Assembly: GCF_003751635.1 (NCBI RefSeq)
Contig: NZ_RJVI01000002.1
Span: 979,986-1,043,985 of the forward strand
Direction: 5' to 3'
From: Inmirania thermothiophila
GTDB lineage: Bacteria; Pseudomonadota; Gammaproteobacteria; DSM-100275
Length of the DNA: 64,000 nt
The position numbers and the translations under genes were made by a program. The notes under the pieces are model-generated. The model was not told where the DNA came from. It did not search any database and saw only the letters and a list, made by a program, of their open reading frames with translations. Every line of letters starts with the position of its first letter. The stretch's first letter is position 1. Below, one piece after another: positions 61,209-64,000 of this stretch.

Positions 61209-62449
61209 CACCTGCCCTCCGAGGCCTCGTCCCGCACCAGCCGCGTCACACCGCCCCGGGTCCCGGCCCAGATGCTGCCGTCCGGGGTCGCCACCACTGC
61301 ATAGACGTCCCGCCCGGTGAGGCCGTGATGCGGATTGAACGACTCCCAGTCGCGCCCGTCGAAGCGGCTCAGCCCCGCGTCGGTGCCGAACCAGAGGGCG
61401 CCGTCCGGCGCCTGTGCCACGGCATAGACGATGTTGCCCGCGAGCCCGTCCTTGCGCGTGTAGTTGGTCCAGCGCCGGCCGTCGAACCGGCTCACGCCCC
61501 CGCCCCAGGTGCCGGCCCAGATGGTGTCGTCCCGCGCCGCGATGATGGAGAAGACGTAGTTCGGGTTGTACGTCGGTCCCGTGCCCGAGAGCACGCCCAG
61601 GTTGTGCCGCTGGCGCGTGCCGAGGCCGGTGTTGGTGCTCGGCGGCAGGCCGGCCTCGTTGGGGGCGCCGAGACCGTCGTCGTGGGTCCACTCGTACCAG
61701 GCGCGGCCGTCGTACATGGAGACGCCGCCCTCGGTGCCGAACCAGACCCGGTCCTTGGAGTCCACGGCGATGCCGTAGACCCACTCGTTGACGAGCTCCT
61801 TCACGTAGGTGGTGAGCCGGCCCGTGCGCGGGTCGTAGCGGTTCACCCCAGCCCAGGTGCCGATCCAGATGTCCCCGGAGCGCTGCTGGGCGAAGGAGTA
61901 GACCCAGTAGTCGGCCAGCCCGTGCATGGGGAAGAAGACCTTCCACTGCCCGTCACGGTAGCGCGAGACGCCGCCGGCATTAGTCCCGAACCACTTGTTG
62001 CCGTCGCGGTCGACGGCGATGGCGAAGACGTACTCGTTGGCGAGCCCGTCCTTGCGGGTGAAGGTGTTGCGCACGCGGTAGTCGTCGAGACCCACCTCCA
62101 GCACGCCCGCGGAGGTGCCCACCCAGAGGGCGTCGGCGCCCGGGTCGTAGGCGAGGGCGCGGACGTAGACCCCGGGACCGACCTCGAAGCGGTCGGCGAC
62201 GCGATAGCGCCGGCGCGCCTCGGCACCGTCCCCGCCCGCCGCCCCGGCCTGCGCCTTCGGGGCCGGAGCGGGCGGAGGCTGCGGCGGCGCCGCCTCCGGG
62301 GCCTGCGGCGGCGCGGCCGGTGCGGGCGTCACCGCGGCCTGCGGCACATCCGGCCGCGCCCCGGCACGGTCCCTCGCCTCGTCGGCGCGGTCGCAGGCGG
62401 TCAGGGCCGCGGCCAGCGCCGCGACGGCGATCCATTGCCTCGTGCTCAT
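61208..62449 (-). CDS. Seven-bladed beta-propeller lipoprotein A
   Basis: A 413-residue lipoprotein: signal AVAALAALTAC-type lipobox (LTAC, Cys19), a long Pro/Ala linker to about residue 80, then seven propeller repeats such as YVFAIAVDRDGNKWFGTNAG and GGVSRYRDGQW. Blade 4 carries an insertion with WTHDDGLGAP at its start and YNPNYV at its end. It aligns blade for blade with protein B, so the pair arose by duplication. The ATG overlaps the cytochrome stop by ATGA (62446-62449). Ligand unknown; no output domain. Confidence 0.82.
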   Translation of the reverse strand: MSTRQWIAVAALAAALTACDRADEARDRAGARPDVPQAAVTPAPAAPPQAPEAAPPQPPPAPAPKAQAGAAGGDGAEARRRYRVADRFEVGPGVYVRALAYDPGADALWVGTSAGVLEVGLDDYRVRNTFTRKDGLANEYVFAIAVDRDGNKWFGTNAGGVSRYRDGQWKVFFPMHGLADYWVYSFAQQRSGDIWIGTWAGVNRYDPRTGRLTTYVKELVNEWVYGIAVDSKDRVWFGTEGGVSMYDGRAWYEWTHDDGLGAPNEAGLPPSTNTGLGTRQRHNLGVLSGTGPTYNPNYVFSIIAARDDTIWAGTWGGGVSRFDGRRWTNYTRKDGLAGNIVYAVAQAPDGALWFGTDAGLSRFDGRDWESFNPHHGLTGRDVYAVVATPDGSIWAGTRGGVTRLVRDEASEGR

Positions 62450-62754
62450 TGCGTGAAGGTCCTCAGGTAGGCGATGACGTCCAGGATCTCGGCCTCGGAG
62501 AGGATCCCGAAGAAGGCCGGGCCGGCCCCGGTCCCGTCGCGGATGGCCGAGAGCAGCCGGCGGTCCGTGCGCATCAGCGTCTCCGGGCGCGTGAAATCCG
62601 GCACCCCGGGCATGACGCCGCGCCCGTCGGCACCATGACAGGTGACGCAGTGGGTCTCGTAGAGACGGCGCCCGTTGGCGGGATCGGCCGCCTGCGCCCC
62701 CGCGGCCCAGATGGCAACGGCGAGCACCCCCGCCGGCGCGAGCATCCTGGTCAT
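62446..62754 (-). CDS. Small monoheme cytochrome c lacking the usual Met ligand
   Basis: A 102-residue class I cytochrome c with a signal peptide (MLAPAGVLAVAIWAAGAQA), heme-attachment Cys36-Val-Thr-Cys39-His40, and the C-terminal LSEAEILDVIAYLRTF helix. The segment that normally reads G-x-MPAF reads GAGPAFFG here, so the expected axial Met near residue 78 is Gly. Met48 and Met61 are elsewhere and would need an unusual fold to bind. The ATG overlaps the Sel1 gene stop and its stop overlaps propeller A; GAGGAG precedes it. Confidence 0.85.
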   Translation of the reverse strand: MTRMLAPAGVLAVAIWAAGAQAADPANGRRLYETHCVTCHGADGRGVMPGVPDFTRPETLMRTDRRLLSAIRDGTGAGPAFFGILSEAEILDVIAYLRTFTQ

Positions 62755-63413
62755 CCCCGCTCCTCTTTCCGTCCGCCCCCCTGCTCCCGCTCCTCGCGCC
62801 GGCGCCGCTCCAGCGCCTGCGCCCGCTCCGTCCACCGGGCGGAGAGGGTCGGATCGGGGGGAAGCACGTCCCCAATGCCGCTGCGGTACACCTCGGCGAG
62901 CTCGCGCATCGCCGGCAGGTAGTCCTGGGCCGCGGCGAGCTCCAGCCACTCGAGCCCGGTGCGTACGTCCCGCTCCACGCCGAGCCCGCCCCGCAGGTAG
63001 GCCTGCCCCATCACCACCATCGCCGGCAGGTGCCCGCGGTCCACCGCGGCCAGGACCCAGCGGCGGGCGGTGGCGAAGTCGCGCTCGACCCCCTCGCCGC
63101 TGGCATACATCAGGCCGAGCCGCATCATGCCCTCGGCGTCACCCAGCTCGGCGGCGCGGCGGTAGAGGGCCACCGCACGCTCGTTCTCCTCGGCCTTGTC
63201 CATGATGTAGCCGAGGAAGAGCAGGGCGGGGACGTAGTCGGCGGCCGCGGCCTGCTCGAGCTTCGCCATCGCGGTGACGAGATCCTCGCGGTTGTAGGCG
63301 CTGACCCCGTCGCGGTAGTCCTGGGCGGGGTCGCCCCAGGCGCTGGCCGCCGCCAGCACGAGGGCCGCGCACCCGTGACGAAGAAGCCGCCGCCGTGCCA
63401 CGCCTCCCCTCAT
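62751..63413 (-). CDS. Exported Sel1/TPR-like repeat protein
   Basis: A 220-residue protein: signal peptide (RRRLLRHGCAALVLAAASAWG), then Sel1-like repeats of about 36 residues: AMAKLEQAAAADYVPALLFLG, AVALYRRAAELGDAEGMMRLG, ARRWVLAAVDRGHLPAMVVMG and GLEWLELAAAQDYLPAMRELA. The C-terminus is charged (RRREEREQGGGRKEERG). The ATG at 63413 is preferred: GAGGAG lies upstream and it follows the regulator stop; an in-frame ATG at 63440 is possible. Sel1 proteins are scaffolds, and here it may assemble the propellers or cytochrome. Confidence 0.82.
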   Translation of the reverse strand: MRGGVARRRLLRHGCAALVLAAASAWGDPAQDYRDGVSAYNREDLVTAMAKLEQAAAADYVPALLFLGYIMDKAEENERAVALYRRAAELGDAEGMMRLGLMYASGEGVERDFATARRWVLAAVDRGHLPAMVVMGQAYLRGGLGVERDVRTGLEWLELAAAQDYLPAMRELAEVYRSGIGDVLPPDPTLSARWTERAQALERRRREEREQGGGRKEERG

Positions 63414-63429
63414 GCCGCCGTTCCGCTCC

Positions 63430-64000
63430 TCAGGACGCATACCCGGCGCGCTCGTATTCCTCGAGCTTGCGGTAGAGCGTGGAGAGGCCGATGCCGAGCC
63501 GCCGCGCGGCCTCCCTGCGGTCCCCCCCCGCCTCCTCGATCGCGCGTAGGATAACACCGGCCTCGAACTCCCGCACTTGCTCGCGCAAGGTCCTCGCGCC
63601 CTGGGCGCGCGGCGTGCTCGGCCGGGCGAACTGCGCCGGCAGGTCCGCCACCGTGATGACGCCGTCCTCGGCGAGGATGAGGGCACGCTGGATGACGTTC
63701 TCCAGCTCGCGCACGTTACCCGGCCAGTCGTGGGCCATGAGCATCGCCTCGGCCTCGGGATCCAGCCGCCAGGATTCGCCGTGGCCGTGCCTGCGCAGGA
63801 AGTGCTCCACCAGCCTAGGCACGTCCTCGCGGTGCTCGCGCAGCGGCGGCACCTGGATCTGGAAGACGTTGAGGCGGAAGTAGAGGTCCTCGCGGAAGGT
63901 CCCCTCGGCGACCATGGCCGCGAGATCGCGGTTGGTGGCGGCGATGATGCGCACGTCCACGGGCCGTGCCGTCTCGCTCCCCACGGGGCGGACCTTCTTC
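63430..64000 (-). CDS. Sigma-54-dependent transcriptional activator, C-terminal part (partial)
   Basis: The right window edge cuts this gene; about 190 C-terminal residues are visible. They contain the end of the AAA+ domain (VRIIAATNRDLAAMVAEG, FREDLYFRLNVFQIQVPPLR, DWPGNVRELENVIQRALIL) and a Fis-type helix-turn-helix (DRREAARRLGIGLSTLYRKLEEY). The GAFTGA loop and any receiver domain are outside. It begins the minus-strand run that contains the Sel1, cytochrome and propeller genes. It is a candidate activator for the sigma-54 promoter at 23036-23049, although that link is only inference. Confidence 0.9.
   Translation of the reverse strand, partial: KKVRPVGSETARPVDVRIIAATNRDLAAMVAEGTFREDLYFRLNVFQIQVPPLREHREDVPRLVEHFLRRHGHGESWRLDPEAEAMLMAHDWPGNVRELENVIQRALILAEDGVITVADLPAQFARPSTPRAQGARTLREQVREFEAGVILRAIEEAGGDRREAARRLGIGLSTLYRKLEEYERAGYAS

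Noticed and set aside
63430-64000. Assignment of the sigma-54 activator as the PEP-CTERM regulator PrsR
   Set aside because: The Fis-type end reads GIGLSTLYRKLEEY, the common NtrC/AtoC form, and the diagnostic N-terminus is outside the window.

Overview
The window is a single dense chromosomal segment of a very GC-rich (about 70 % or more by eye) Gram-negative bacterium. Gene content and order point to a gammaproteobacterium: pcnB-folK-panB-panC, lptF/lptG divergent from pepA-holC-valS, a porin with a terminal Phe, and TRAP and Liv transporters. A sulfur dioxygenase-like hydrolase, PPDK, glycogen synthase and a Wzz-type protein would suit a sulfur-oxidising or purple-sulfur-like lineage, but I cannot name the genus. 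I see no rRNA, insertion sequence, phage or CRISPR. Many long open frames antisense to real genes are GC artefacts and are left out.

Layout. 1-5723 (minus): putA, omega-amino-acid:pyruvate aminotransferase, alanine dehydrogenase and the first codons of a probable methylmalonate-semialdehyde dehydrogenase. Together these could take proline and beta-alanine-type amines to central metabolism while recycling alanine to pyruvate. 5854-11303 (minus): branched-chain amino acid ABC transporter livH-M-G-F, a small membrane protein, and livK with its own promoter. 11644-13592: ETHE1-like hydrolase, YdcH-like protein, and a divergent exported helical protein. 13683-20514 (plus): PDH E1alpha-E1beta-E2 without E3, an AEC permease and aconitase A. 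20527-22997: UspA, NrfJ-like and YdcF-like proteins, and a fibro-slime-domain protein with a sigma-54-type promoter and an apparently lost PEP-CTERM tail. 23222-28834: pgi-zwf-gnd, divergent from glgA. 28889-33702: a small SAP/Cys4 protein, panD, panC, panB, a deoxynucleoside kinase, folK and pcnB. 33867-33941: tRNA-Glu(CTC). 34104-39212: class I/II aminotransferase and a TAXI-type TRAP transporter with UspA. 39267-40718: Trp-rich lipoprotein and porin. 40947-45220: class I fructose-bisphosphate aldolase, PPDK and an RDD protein. 45204-52363: lptG-lptF, divergent from pepA-holC-valS. 52427-58365: Memo-AMMECR1 pair, an RNB nuclease, and an overlapping NDH-like/ferritin-like/AEC operon. 58370-64000 (minus): Wzz-like protein, CysC, two paralogous seven-bladed propeller proteins, a small cytochrome c without the usual Met ligand, a Sel1-repeat protein and a sigma-54 activator cut by the window edge.

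The most unusual locus is the last one. Two exported seven-blade propellers resemble the sensor half of hybrid two-component proteins but carry no kinase. They lie in an overlapping operon with a possible sensor-type cytochrome, a Sel1 protein and a sigma-54 activator, next to cysC and a polysaccharide chain-length protein. The second candidate is the fibro-slime gene at 22113-22997. Gene expression here relies heavily on 4-nt GTGA/ATGA stop/start overlaps; GTG starts are common, and acnA starts with TTG.
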